Below are positions 54,638 through 63,954 of a DNA stretch of 64,000 bases, piece after piece. Location: the NCBI RefSeq assembly GCF_002812955.1, contig NZ_PFXK01000001.1, positions 434,001-498,000 on the forward strand, in the 5' to 3' direction. Source of the stretch: Vibrio sp. HA2012. Lineage in GTDB: Bacteria; Pseudomonadota; Gammaproteobacteria; Enterobacterales; Vibrionaceae. The translations under genes and the position numbers were made by a program. The notes beneath the pieces were generated by a model. It had not been told where the DNA came from. It ran no database searches and saw nothing but the letters and a program-made list of their open reading frames with translations. The first letter of the stretch is position 1. The number at the start of each line of letters is the position of its first letter.

Positions 54638-54736
54638 TTTCTGAAATTTTGTTTTATACCAATAATGATTGACGTTGGTATCACTAAGGGTGATTTCGAT
54701 CACCCTTTTTTAAAGAAATTTAGAGGTTATCGTAGT

Positions 54737-55972
54737 ATGAAGCCAACAAATATAATAAAAGCAGCACCGACATCCCCGCCAGGTACTCCTGACAGTGATT
54801 CAGTAACCGAAAGTAAGCGTACAAATATTCTGTACAACCCGACCTTTCGTTCAATCACTTTTCAGGCTATTGCTATTCTCGGGCTTGTCTACTTTTTTTA
54901 CACCATTGTAAATAATGCACTAACGAATCTTGATGCCAGAGGCATCTCAACAGGATTTGACTTCCTGTCACAGGAAGCCGGTTTTGGTATTTCAATGTCT
55001 CTTATCGAATATAATGAGACATTTTCTTATGGACATACGTTTGTTGTCGGCCTGTTAAATACGGCTCTGGTCTCCGTTCTGGGGATTATCTTCGCATCTA
55101 TTCTTGGTTTTACCGTTGGTGTAGCCAGACTATCATCTAACTGGCTGGTTAACCGTATAGCTGCCGTGTATATCGAAATATTTCGCAGTATCCCATTACT
55201 TTTGCAAATCTTCTTTTGGTATTTTGCGGTACTTCAGGTTCTGCCTTCGGCAAGACAGAGCCTCAGTCTTGGAGAAGCTATTTTCCTCAACGTACGGGGA
55301 TTATACTTCCCGGCTCCGGTTTTTGAACCGGGAAGCGAATTATTTCTTGGAACGCTTATTTTCGGTTTAGTCTTCTCACTTATTATCCATATCTGGGCAA
55401 AAGATAAACAAGAAAGAACCGGTGAACAGACCCCAATCTTACGTATTACTCTGGGACTTTGTATTGGTTTACCGGGTCTGGTATTTCTATTTAGCGGTAT
55501 GCCAGTGTCAGCCGATCTTCCGGTGCTAAAAGGCTTTAACTTCCGAGGCGGTATATCGGTCATTCCTGAGCTTGCTGCTCTGCTTATTGCACTAAGCATT
55601 TATACGGCTTCATTTATTGCAGAGATCGTTCGCTCAGGTATTAATTCTGTCAATCACGGTCAGACAGAAGCCGCTCTTTCACTCGGCCTTCCTGCCGGAA
55701 AGACTCTGAAGCTAATAATTATTCCTCAGGCAATGAAAGTCATTATCCCACCTCTGACTAACCAGTTCCTGAACCTGACAAAGAACTCATCTCTGGCAAT
55801 GGCTATCGGCTATCCGGATCTGGTATCTGTCTTTGCCGGTACAACTCTGAATCAGACAGGACAAGCAATTGAAATTATTGCAATGACAATGGCTGTCTAT
55901 CTGGCATTAAGTCTGGTGACCTCAGCATTGATGAATATATACAACAGAAAAGTTGCTCTGGTGGAACGATAG
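54737..55972 (+). CDS. aapQ: AapQ-like amino-acid ABC permease
   Basis: 411 aa from the ATG at 54737; an in-frame codon at 54665 lies in the leader and lacks family similarity. Membrane helices begin near residue 45. The EIFRSIPLLLQIFFW motif and the EAA loop EAALSLGLPAGKTLKLIIIPQAMK contact the ATPase. It has the long insertion between helices (PSARQSL ... VLKGFNFRGG) characteristic of AapQ/BztB. Confidence 0.9.
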   Translation: MKPTNIIKAAPTSPPGTPDSDSVTESKRTNILYNPTFRSITFQAIAILGLVYFFYTIVNNALTNLDARGISTGFDFLSQEAGFGISMSLIEYNETFSYGHTFVVGLLNTALVSVLGIIFASILGFTVGVARLSSNWLVNRIAAVYIEIFRSIPLLLQIFFWYFAVLQVLPSARQSLSLGEAIFLNVRGLYFPAPVFEPGSELFLGTLIFGLVFSLIIHIWAKDKQERTGEQTPILRITLGLCIGLPGLVFLFSGMPVSADLPVLKGFNFRGGISVIPELAALLIALSIYTASFIAEIVRSGINSVNHGQTEAALSLGLPAGKTLKLIIIPQAMKVIIPPLTNQFLNLTKNSSLAMAIGYPDLVSVFAGTTLNQTGQAIEIIAMTMAVYLALSLVTSALMNIYNRKVALVER

Positions 55973-55985
55973 AAGGGAATCAAAC

Positions 55986-57083
55986 ATGAGAATACATCAA
56001 TTTCAGGAAGATCTGCCGCCACCAGCAAATACCGTCGGACTGGTTGGCTGGCTGAGAAAAAATTTGTTCAATAGTCCGGCAAACACTATTTTAACTTTTG
56101 TTCTTGGTTATATCGCTTTTTCTGCTATTTATGCGGTAGCTGACTGGGCTTTAATCAACGCTGACTGGGTTGGTTTGACAGCGGATGCCTGCAGTAAAGA
56201 TGGAGCCTGCTGGGTATTTATCCATGTTCGCTGGGAGCAGTATATGTACGGCTTTTACCCGCATGCTGAACTATGGAGGCCACGCTTTTTCTACGTAACA
56301 CTGGCTATAATTCTTGCCTTACTGGTATATGAAAAAACACCGAAACGTTCATGGATTGGATTATTCTTTGTCTTTGTTTATCCCTTCCTGATGGCTACTC
56401 TGCTGTACGGTGGTGTTTTTGGTCTTGAACCGGTTGAAACCCATCTGTGGGGAGGACTGCTGGTCACACTGGTGATTGCTCTGGTCGGTATCGTAGTTTC
56501 TCTGCCAATTGGTATAGTGCTGGCTCTGGGACGCCGTTCTGATATGCCGGTTATCCGTACTATTAGTACCATCTATATTGAAGTATGGCGCGGTGTACCA
56601 CTGATTACGGTTTTATTTATGGCATCTGTAATGCTGCCGCTGTTTCTGTCTGAAGGTTCAGAAACAGACAAGCTGCTGCGAGCACTGATCGGTGTCGTTA
56701 TGTTTGCATCTGCTTATATGGCTGAAGTGGTTCGTGGCGGTCTTCAGGCTATCCCTAAAGGACAATACGAAGCAGCTGATGCTTTAGGACTGAGTTACTG
56801 GAAAAAAATGGGGCTGGTGATCCTTCCTCAATCGCTGAAAATTTCTATCCCTTCTATCGTAAACACGTTTATCGAATTATTTAAAGATACCAGTCTGGTA
56901 CTGATTATCGGTATGTTTGATGTACTCGGTATCGGCCAGTCGGCCAATACCGATCCGGAATGGTTGGGATTTGCAACAGAAAGTTATGTATTTGTCGCGT
57001 TAGTGTTCTGGGTGTTCTGCTTTGGCATGTCGAGATACTCGATCTGGCTTGAGAACAAACTGCATACCGGTCACAAACGATAA
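55986..57083 (+). CDS. aapM: AapM-like amino-acid ABC permease
   Basis: 365 aa from the ATG at 55986, with AGAAGGGAA just upstream; an in-frame codon at 55953 lies inside aapQ. Eight or so membrane helices, the EVWRGVPLITVLFM motif and the EAA loop EAADALGLSYWKKMGLVILPQSLK identify AapM/BztC. It partners AapQ in the inner membrane; the genes are 13 bp apart. Confidence 0.9.
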   Translation: MRIHQFQEDLPPPANTVGLVGWLRKNLFNSPANTILTFVLGYIAFSAIYAVADWALINADWVGLTADACSKDGACWVFIHVRWEQYMYGFYPHAELWRPRFFYVTLAIILALLVYEKTPKRSWIGLFFVFVYPFLMATLLYGGVFGLEPVETHLWGGLLVTLVIALVGIVVSLPIGIVLALGRRSDMPVIRTISTIYIEVWRGVPLITVLFMASVMLPLFLSEGSETDKLLRALIGVVMFASAYMAEVVRGGLQAIPKGQYEAADALGLSYWKKMGLVILPQSLKISIPSIVNTFIELFKDTSLVLIIGMFDVLGIGQSANTDPEWLGFATESYVFVALVFWVFCFGMSRYSIWLENKLHTGHKR

Positions 57084-57110
57084 GTTAAATAAAGAATTCA
57101 AGGACGTATT

Positions 57111-57866
57111 ATGACGCAGCAACCACAAGATGATTATGTAATCAGAATCAAGCACATGAACAAATGGTACGGTGAGTTTCACGTACTGAAAGACATCAAT
57201 CTGAAGGTTAAAAAAGGCGAGAAAATTGTAATCTGTGGCCCCTCAGGTTCAGGTAAATCAACCATGATTCGCTGTATTAATCGCCTCGAAGAACACCAGC
57301 AAGGAAAAATTATTGTCGGTGGAACAGAGCTGACAGAAGATCTGAAAAATATTGAAGCTGTTCGGCATGAAGTCGGTATGTGCTTCCAACACTTTAACCT
57401 GTTCCCTCACCTGTCAGTATTAGATAATTGTACGCTGGCTCCTATCTGGGTGAAGAAGATGCCAAAGGAAGAAGCTGAAGCCATTGCAATGAAATATCTG
57501 GAACGGGTTAAAATCCCGCATCAGGCACATAAATACCCGGGTCAACTTTCCGGTGGTCAGCAACAACGCGTAGCGATCGCCCGCTCTCTTTGTATGAACC
57601 CGAACATCATGCTGTTCGATGAGCCAACATCAGCACTTGACCCGGAAATGGTTCGTGAAGTTCTGGACGTGATGGTCGAACTGGCGGAAGAAGGTATGAC
57701 AATGCTCTGCGTGACACACGAAATGGGCTTCGCAAAAGAAGTCGCTGACCGGGTTATTTTCATGGATGCAGGGGAGATCATCGAAGAGAACAATCCGGTT
57801 GATTTCTTTGGTAATCCTCAGTCTGATCGTACTCAGAACTTTCTCAGTCAGATATTGAGCCATTAA
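57111..57866 (+). CDS. aapP: AapP-like amino-acid ABC transporter ATPase
   Basis: 251 aa. Walker [11 protein letters not shown] loop [10 protein letters not shown], signature [15 protein letters not shown], Walker [13 protein letters not shown] and H loop CVTHEMGFA are complete. It energises the AapQM permease. Last gene of the operon; a hairpin terminator follows. Confidence 0.93.
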   Translation: MTQQPQDDYVIRIKHMNKWYGEFHVLKDINLKVKKGEKIVICGPSGSGKSTMIRCINRLEEHQQGKIIVGGTELTEDLKNIEAVRHEVGMCFQHFNLFPHLSVLDNCTLAPIWVKKMPKEEAEAIAMKYLERVKIPHQAHKYPGQLSGGQQQRVAIARSLCMNPNIMLFDEPTSALDPEMVREVLDVMVELAEEGMTMLCVTHEMGFAKEVADRVIFMDAGEIIEENNPVDFFGNPQSDRTQNFLSQILSH

Positions 57867-57881
57867 CTATCAATAGAAGGG

Positions 57882-57908
57882 AGGAGCTTGCTTCTCCTTT
57901 TTATTTTC
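57882..57908 (+). terminator. aap operon terminator
   Basis: GGAGGAGC and GCTTCTCC pair (one G-U pair) closely downstream of aapP, followed by TTTTTATTTT. Confidence 0.7.
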
Positions 57909-58059
57909 CGCAAGAAACATCCTGTTACACCTTTATTCAGTGAAAACCCATTAATTTTATTAGAATTGATGCGGCAAATGACAAAGGAAAGGGTTGAAAT
58001 TCTGAACTTTCACGCCAATATATAACCTAAACTAAAAAGTCACTTTTGTGAGGAAGATT

Positions 58060-58722
58060 ATGAATAGTCCTATGGTATCCCGTACCTCAACGCAACAGGG
58101 TGTAATGCAGACCAACAAAGTACTGCGTAATACCTATTTTCTGCTGTCAATGACACTGCTGTGGTCCGCAGTGGTTGCTGGCTTCTCGATGGCAATGAAT
58201 CTGCCTCGTCCTGGCTTAATCATTATGCTGGTAGGCTTCTATGGTCTGCTGTTTTTGGTAGAAAAAAACCGTAACAACAGTATGGGGCTGGTGTTTACCT
58301 TCCTGTTTACCGGTTTCCTTGGCTATACCATTGGCCCAATCCTGAGCATGTACATTGGTGCAGGTATGGGTGATGTGGTAATGACAGCCCTTGGCGGTAC
58401 AGCATTGGCTTTTCTTGGCTCCTCAGCTTACGCACTGACAACAAAGCGCGATCTGTCATTCCTTAACGGTATGATGATGGCTGGCTTTGTCGTTATTTTG
58501 ATCGCTATGGTAGCGAATCTATTTCTGCAAATGCCAGCTCTGTATCTGGCAATGAGCGGAATGTTTATTCTGTTTTCTACCGGAGCCATTCTACTGACAA
58601 CGCAGCAGATCGTTCGAGGTGGAGAAACCAATTATATTTCAGCAACCATTACGCTGTATATTTCTATCTACAACCTATTCATCAGCTTGCTGAGTATTCT
58701 TGGTGTGATGAACGACGACTAA
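58060..58722 (+). CDS. yccA: YccA, Bax inhibitor-1 family membrane protein
   Basis: 220 aa from the ATG at 58060; an in-frame GTG at 58048 is part of the ribosome-site sequence (GTGAGGAAG). Seven membrane helices and the family stretch FLFTGFLGYTIGPIL place it in the BI-1 group. In E. coli YccA is a substrate and modulator of the FtsH protease. The short N-terminal cytoplasmic tail is what FtsH engages there. Upstream of tusE, as in E. coli. Confidence 0.92.
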   Translation: MNSPMVSRTSTQQGVMQTNKVLRNTYFLLSMTLLWSAVVAGFSMAMNLPRPGLIIMLVGFYGLLFLVEKNRNNSMGLVFTFLFTGFLGYTIGPILSMYIGAGMGDVVMTALGGTALAFLGSSAYALTTKRDLSFLNGMMMAGFVVILIAMVANLFLQMPALYLAMSGMFILFSTGAILLTTQQIVRGGETNYISATITLYISIYNLFISLLSILGVMNDD

Positions 58723-58744
58723 TTCAACAGTCAGTTATTTATTA

Positions 58745-58777
58745 GGCCCGGAAATGATTTCCGGGCTTTTTTATTTT
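58745..58777 (+). terminator. yccA terminator
   Basis: GCCCGGAAA (58746-58754) and TTTCCGGGC (58758-58766) form a 9-bp stem around TGA, followed by TTTTTTATTTTT. Confidence 0.9.
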
Positions 58778-58828
58778 TATAAGCTGATATACGCTTACAG
58801 TCATACTTATGACCGATAAAGAATACTC

Positions 58829-59158
58829 ATGTTTGAATACCAAGGAAAACAGATACTAACAGATGCTGAAGGCTACCTCCTGAATGTCGATGACTGGGAA
58901 GAAGGCATGATCGATATTCTCGCCAAACAGGAAGGCATTGAGCTGACAGAAGACCATCTGGAAATAATCCATTTTGTACGTAACTTCTATCAAGAGTTCA
59001 AGACTTCTCCCGCAGTTAGAATGCTGGTAAAAGCCGTTGAAAAAGAGCATGGTTCGGAAAAGGGCAACAGCAAATATCTGTTTAAACTATTTAAAAAGGG
59101 ACCAGCAAAACAGGCAACCAAACTCGCTGGGCTACCCAAGCCGGCCAAATGTTTATAG
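58829..59158 (+). CDS. tusE: TusE, sulfur-relay protein (DsrC family)
   Basis: 109 aa. The body (VDDWEEGMIDILAKQEGIELTEDH) and the C-terminal GLPKPAKCL with the penultimate C108 are diagnostic. C108 accepts sulfur from TusBCD and passes it to MnmA for 2-thiouridine in tRNA wobble positions. Length equals E. coli TusE. A terminator follows. Confidence 0.95.
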   Translation: MFEYQGKQILTDAEGYLLNVDDWEEGMIDILAKQEGIELTEDHLEIIHFVRNFYQEFKTSPAVRMLVKAVEKEHGSEKGNSKYLFKLFKKGPAKQATKLAGLPKPAKCL

Positions 59159-59173
59159 ACAACTCCCTGACCG

Positions 59174-59204
59174 CAGGGGTGGTATTCATTGCCCCTGATT
59201 TTTT
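59174..59204 (+). terminator. tusE terminator
   Basis: CAGGGG (59174-59179) and CCCCTG (59192-59197) close a hairpin followed by ATTTTTT. It lies 15 bp after the tusE stop and overlaps the end of acyP on the other strand. Confidence 0.65.
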
Positions 59205-59478
59205 AGTACAGAATTTCAAACCCACGGTAAACTGTTGTCTCTGCTGGTTCAGAAATAAGCTGAGTAACCGTGGCACTCCGCGGCCCCACTTTCAGCCAAT
59301 CATGTAATGAATCAACGCTGTCACTATTCCCACACGCCAGAACCTCGACATCACCGTTATACAAATTTTTTGCATACCCCGTTAATCCTCTTTTCAAGCC
59401 TTCATGGCAGGTGTGATAACGAAACCCTACCCCCTGAACAACACCTTTCACGATAAATTTCATACACTTTTGAGTCAT
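59203..59478 (-). CDS. yccX: Acylphosphatase (YccX)
   Basis: 91 aa. The catalytic arginine R20 in VQGVGFRYHT and asparagine N38 in GYAKNLYNGDVEV are present. It hydrolyses acyl phosphates in the cytoplasm. AGGAG stands 8 nt before the ATG at 59478. Between tusE (convergent) and rlmI (divergent), as in E. coli. Confidence 0.93.
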   Translation of the reverse strand: MTQKCMKFIVKGVVQGVGFRYHTCHEGLKRGLTGYAKNLYNGDVEVLACGNSDSVDSLHDWLKVGPRSATVTQLISEPAETTVYRGFEILY

Positions 59479-59606
59479 AATACGGGCTCCTGATTATTTC
59501 TGATATTTTTTAAAGTTTAGCGCAAAAGCAACGGATAATTTATTGACTCCCCCCCCGTTTTTTCGCGACAATACCGCCCCTTTTATTCCAAAGCAGGCAG
59601 CACTCC

Positions 59607-60800
59607 ATGACAGCATCCATCTATCTGGCAAAAGGCAGAGATAAATCTCTGCGAAGAAAACATCCCTGGATATTTTCCCGTGGAATTGAACGGGTAGAGG
59701 GTACCCCCCAATCCGGTGAAACCGTAGATGTCTTTGCTCTGAATGGTGAATGGCTGGCAAAAGCGGCTTATTCTCCCGATTCTCAGATTCGTGCCCGCGT
59801 GTGGAGTTTCACTAAAGAAGAGATCAATAAAGACTTCTTTGTTAAACGTATCCAGCAAGCTCAACTGCTGAGACAAGAGATTACCGAGCGTGACAGTGTC
59901 ACAGGATATCGACTGGTTGCGGCTGAATCAGATGGCCTACCGGGAATCACGATTGATAAATATCAGGATTTTCTCGTCTGTCAGTTACTCAGTGCCGGCG
60001 CTGAATATCATAAAACAGTTCTGGTTAAAGCCCTGCTGGAATGTTTTCCTGACACGAATATCTACGAACGCTCAGATGTCTCTGTGCGGAAAAAAGAAGG
60101 CCTTAAGGAGACTGTCGGTGTACTCCACGGTGAGGAACCACCGGCGTTTGTTGTCATTGAAGAAAATGGTGTCAAGATCAGTGTGGATATCAAAGGTGGC
60201 CATAAAACCGGCTTTTATCTGGATCAGAGAGACAGCCGTCAGAAATCCATAAAATACGTCAAAGATAAGGAAGTGCTGAACTGTTTCTCCTATACCGGTG
60301 GATTTGGTCTGTATGCTCTGAAAGGAGGCGCAAAACGCGTTATCAATGCTGATGTTTCACAGCCTGCACTGGACTGTGCAAAACATAATGCTGAAATCAA
60401 CGGTTTTGATATCTCGAAAAAACGGGCAGTATTCTTAAATGCAGATGTGTTTAAGCTGCTACGCGAATATCGGGATCAGGGGACTAAATTTGACGTAATT
60501 ATTATGGATCCGCCTAAGTTTGCCGAATCTAAAGCACAACTGAACGGTGCCTGCCGCGGTTACAAAGATATTAATATGCTGGCAATGCAGATCCTGAAGC
60601 CAGGAGGCACTCTTCTGACCTACTCTTGCTCAGGGTTAATGGAACAAAATCTGTTCCAGAAAATTTTATCCGATGCAGCTTTGGATGCTAACCGTTCGGT
60701 GAAATTTATTGAACGTTTTGAACAGGCAGCCGATCATCCTGTTGACAGCGCCTATCCGGAAGGATTTTACCTGAAAGGATTCGCCTGCAAAGTGTTCTGA
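59607..60800 (+). CDS. rlmI: RlmI, 23S rRNA m5C1962 methyltransferase
   Basis: 397 aa. The N-terminal PUA domain (about 1-70, [18 protein letters not shown]) is followed by an EEHEE linker and a Rossmann methyltransferase: [33 protein letters not shown] and the TYSCSG cysteine. It methylates C1962 of 23S rRNA. A perfect matS site lies inside it at 59890. Confidence 0.95.
   Translation: MTASIYLAKGRDKSLRRKHPWIFSRGIERVEGTPQSGETVDVFALNGEWLAKAAYSPDSQIRARVWSFTKEEINKDFFVKRIQQAQLLRQEITERDSVTGYRLVAAESDGLPGITIDKYQDFLVCQLLSAGAEYHKTVLVKALLECFPDTNIYERSDVSVRKKEGLKETVGVLHGEEPPAFVVIEENGVKISVDIKGGHKTGFYLDQRDSRQKSIKYVKDKEVLNCFSYTGGFGLYALKGGAKRVINADVSQPALDCAKHNAEINGFDISKKRAVFLNADVFKLLREYRDQGTKFDVIIMDPPKFAESKAQLNGACRGYKDINMLAMQILKPGGTLLTYSCSGLMEQNLFQKILSDAALDANRSVKFIERFEQAADHPVDSAYPEGFYLKGFACKVF
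59890..59902. other. matS site (MatP binding)
   Basis: GTGACAGTGTCAC fits the matS consensus exactly. It is embedded in rlmI, about 40 kb from dif on the side opposite to the other two sites. Confidence 0.85.
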
Positions 60801-60821
60801 CTGAGCTTGCCAAAAAGACAG

Positions 60822-60845
60822 GGCTCCGGAAAGGAGCCCTTTTGA
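60822..60845. terminator. Bidirectional terminator after rlmI
   Basis: GGGCTCC (60822-60828) and GGAGCCC (60834-60840) form a 7-bp stem with TTTT after it and AAAAAGAC before it. It separates rlmI from the convergent RTX adhesin gene. Confidence 0.8.
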
Positions 60846-60862
60846 TATATCCATAGCCAGCA

Positions 60863-63490
60863 TTAATCAGTCACAATACCACTGTTCTGTAGCAGATAAT
60901 CTGTCAATTGTGTGGTCATATCATCTGCGTAGCCTTCAAAAACAATAGTCACGCTTTCTCCGGCATGCTCAATAACAAGTTCAGAATCCAGCCCGTTTGC
61001 AGATTCGGTAACAGTCAGAGAATCCAGGTAGCTATCCACTTCACTGTCGGACATATCAGACAAAATATCAGACAGATCCAGTTTGTCTCCATCAGTAATA
61101 CTGAAGTCCCTGATGGTATCAATAGAACCATCCAGATCTTCAGATCTCCAGACAAAAGTATCGACTCCTTCACCACCAACCAGAATATCGTTACCTTCAC
61201 CACCATTCAGATAGTCATTACCTGTTCCACCATCCAGATAATCACTATCACCACCACCACGGAGAACATCTATATCACTGCCACCATACAAGTGGTCATT
61301 ACCTGAATCACCATAAATAAGATCCACACCGTCCTGACCATAAACCGAATCATCACCTCCTTTACTGAATGCAACGTCAACAAATGCGTTATCAGCATAA
61401 GGAAGATCAGTATGTACCTCTACATCTTGCAAATCAGCTTCACTCTCATCAAGGAAACTATCTATTACATTCTGTACCGGACTGCTTCCCGACCCGTGAA
61501 CGGCTTTATCGCTGTCACCTAAATAAAGGGTATCATCTCCCTGACCAGTAGAAATAAAGTCACCATCACCATAAGTGCTGATAGTCATTCCTGATTCATC
61601 ATAATCGCTCTCTTCAGCAAAATCGTCCGGATGGGATGCCGGATTATTAGGAATAGTCTTCCATTCCAGAATAGGATTATCCGGATCTGTGTTATTAATA
61701 TTAATAATATCCCTGACGTCACTAGCCTGCATATCAAACGGGATAACGCTAATATCTACACTACCTGAAGCCGTACCAGTTCCATCATAGACTGAATAGG
61801 TGAAGTCACCGATATCACCATCAGCCACCGGATCATAGTCGTATGGCGCATCATACTGCAGTCCGGTGAGCTGAGCCGCAGTAAGGATCAGTCCGACGGA
61901 TACAGGGATATAATCCGAACCATCAAAGTAGGTTACCGTACCGATACTCGGCACACCTGTGACAGTAATCACAAGAGAATCACCATCAACATCCGTCGGA
62001 GCAAGCAGCCCCATATTGGTATCCTGCACAGACTCCAGTACACTGATACTGGTGCTGGAGGTGACAGGCAGATCATTTGTACCGGTAATTGTAATAGTGA
62101 TTTGATGCTCTGTTCCGTCATCCGAGGTGACAGTAAACACTTCCTGCTTCGTTTCATTAATAGCCAGATACTGGACATCCGCATTGGCTACGTTATACAC
62201 CCAATGTCCAGTACTGTTTATGCTCAATGCCCCTAACTGAGCGCCATCACTCACCGTGGCATCATAAACGACACTGCTGGTGTCAAATACAGGACTATCA
62301 TTCGTATCTGCATCTGTCACTGTAAGGTCACCACTATCACTTAAAGTAGGATTGCTGGCATCTTCCACAACGCCACCAGTATCATCACCGGAAATCACCG
62401 CACCATCTTCCACACCGGTAATTGTGATAGTGATTTGATGCTCTGTGCCGTCATCAGAAGTGACGGTATAGATTTCCTGTTTCGTTTCATTAGCATCCAG
62501 ATACTGGACATCCGCATTGGCTACGTTATACACCCAATGTCCGGTACTGTTTATGCTCAATACCCCTAACTGAGCGCCATCACTCGCTGTGGCATCATAA
62601 ACAACACTGCTGGTGTCAAATACAGGACTATCATTCGTATCTGCATCTGTCACCGTAAGGTCACCACTATCACTTAAAGTAGGATTGCTGGCATCTTCCA
62701 CAACTCCACCAGTATCATCACCGGAAATCACTGCACCATCTTCCACACCAGTAATTGTGATAGTGATTTGATGCTCTGTTCCGTCTGCTGTAGCAACAGT
62801 AAATACTTCCTGTTTCGTTTCACCCACATCCAAATACTGCACAGCACTATTGGCAACGGTATAACTCCAGCTACCATTAGCGGTAATTATTAAACTGCCC
62901 AAAACACCATCACTGGCACTCACACTGCCCGGAACAAAAACCGCTTCACCTTCATCTGGATCTGTCACGACCAGAAGACCCGTATCGGTCAGAAGTGGAT
63001 CACTGTCATCTTCAGTCACTGCGCCAGCATCATCACCGGAAACAGTCGCAGCTATCTGTGTTACAACATCCAGCAGACTTAAGCTTTGTGTTTCAGAGAG
63101 GCCTAATGTGCCAATACCTGAGGTATCATGAAAAGTACTTGCTATTGTGGAAAGACCATCCCGTTCAATGGTCCCTGACGTCGTTGGAGCAGATCCCGGA
63201 GTACCACCGGCCGCTGGTGCTATATCTTCAATTGCAGTCGGATCCTGTCCGCCTTCTAAAGCAGCAAACAGCTGTTCAAGATCATCATTACCTATAGAAT
63301 CAATCCCACCGGCCTGGTTAGCGATACCAACCTGAACATTCATGTCCGTTGTGACATCATGGTTACCGGCAGTAACAATGACTTCTCCCGGAGCTAATTC
63401 ACTGGGGCTATTGATAAACTTAAGATTACCATTAATATCTATCGCGATAAATTTGCCACTACCGGCAACATTAGCTAATACTATGTTCAT
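60863..63490 (-). CDS. LapA-like VCBS/RTX surface adhesin with retention module
   Basis: 875 aa from the ATG at 63490 (AAAGGA 8 nt upstream); in-frame codons further upstream lack a ribosome site. Residues 1-150 resemble the LapA retention module: MNIVLANVAGSGKFIAID, with PAAG at 92-95, the type of di-alanine site cut by LapG. Three VCBS domains follow (about 151-475, the last two nearly identical), then a cadherin-like domain (about 475-590), RTX nonapeptides (GGTGNDYLNGGEGNDILVGG, about 715-790) and a C-terminal type I secretion region (VDTFVWRSEDLDGSIDTI). It probably leaves by a type I exporter and stays anchored in the outer-membrane pore. It is very short for this class. Confidence 0.88.
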   Translation of the reverse strand: MNIVLANVAGSGKFIAIDINGNLKFINSPSELAPGEVIVTAGNHDVTTDMNVQVGIANQAGGIDSIGNDDLEQLFAALEGGQDPTAIEDIAPAAGGTPGSAPTTSGTIERDGLSTIASTFHDTSGIGTLGLSETQSLSLLDVVTQIAATVSGDDAGAVTEDDSDPLLTDTGLLVVTDPDEGEAVFVPGSVSASDGVLGSLIITANGSWSYTVANSAVQYLDVGETKQEVFTVATADGTEHQITITITGVEDGAVISGDDTGGVVEDASNPTLSDSGDLTVTDADTNDSPVFDTSSVVYDATASDGAQLGVLSINSTGHWVYNVANADVQYLDANETKQEIYTVTSDDGTEHQITITITGVEDGAVISGDDTGGVVEDASNPTLSDSGDLTVTDADTNDSPVFDTSSVVYDATVSDGAQLGALSINSTGHWVYNVANADVQYLAINETKQEVFTVTSDDGTEHQITITITGTNDLPVTSSTSISVLESVQDTNMGLLAPTDVDGDSLVITVTGVPSIGTVTYFDGSDYIPVSVGLILTAAQLTGLQYDAPYDYDPVADGDIGDFTYSVYDGTGTASGSVDISVIPFDMQASDVRDIININNTDPDNPILEWKTIPNNPASHPDDFAEESDYDESGMTISTYGDGDFISTGQGDDTLYLGDSDKAVHGSGSSPVQNVIDSFLDESEADLQDVEVHTDLPYADNAFVDVAFSKGGDDSVYGQDGVDLIYGDSGNDHLYGGSDIDVLRGGGDSDYLDGGTGNDYLNGGEGNDILVGGEGVDTFVWRSEDLDGSIDTIRDFSITDGDKLDLSDILSDMSDSEVDSYLDSLTVTESANGLDSELVIEHAGESVTIVFEGYADDMTTQLTDYLLQNSGIVTD
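62081..62746. repeat. Tandem 333-bp repeat encoding two near-identical VCBS domains
   Basis: Matching points at 62081, 62414 and 62747 give a period of 333 bp (111 codons). The two units differ at only a few bases; the matching part of a third, more diverged unit follows toward the gene start. Confidence 0.85.
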
Positions 63491-63954
63491 AATTTTCATC
63501 CTTTGCGTCCAAATAGATGAATGTATTTCCATTGGCACAAAGCCCACGAAAAACAGCCTACTATTATAGGTATTAGCTATAGCACCACTATAGTCAAAGT
63601 CATAAATACAAAATAATCCCTTAATTTACAAAAGGATTAGATGATAAAAATATTTATTAAACTTTCTTATCAGTTAACTCTGGTACTTTAGTTGTAATCT
63701 TCAATAAAAATTATTTTCTTGTGGAAAAATAAACAAAATGAGCATCTCAAATAAATACAAATACTATTTTTAAATGTATCAATAGTAAAACTATCCCTAA
63801 TTTTATTAATATCCACTTTGATTAATATACGTCTGCTTCCTACACTTTTTACATATTAATAAGTGTCTTCGAACACTATACGGAGATTTAGCCGCTGTAC
63901 TCTAAATCATAAAATGTGAACGAATTGCGGATTACAGACGCTGGGAGAATTGGT
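63491..63954. other. Divergent promoter region of the RTX adhesin
   Basis: 464 bp, strongly AT-rich, between the adhesin start and the right-edge gene. I see no open frame and no regulatory motif I can name, although the region is long enough for several operators. Confidence 0.4.

Noticed and set aside
19012-59432. GGGNAGGG octamers (KOPS-like) at 19012 (plus) and 59425 (minus)
   Set aside because: Both point toward dif as expected for FtsK guidance, but several such octamers are expected by chance in 64 kb and my scan was not exhaustive, so they are not independent evidence.
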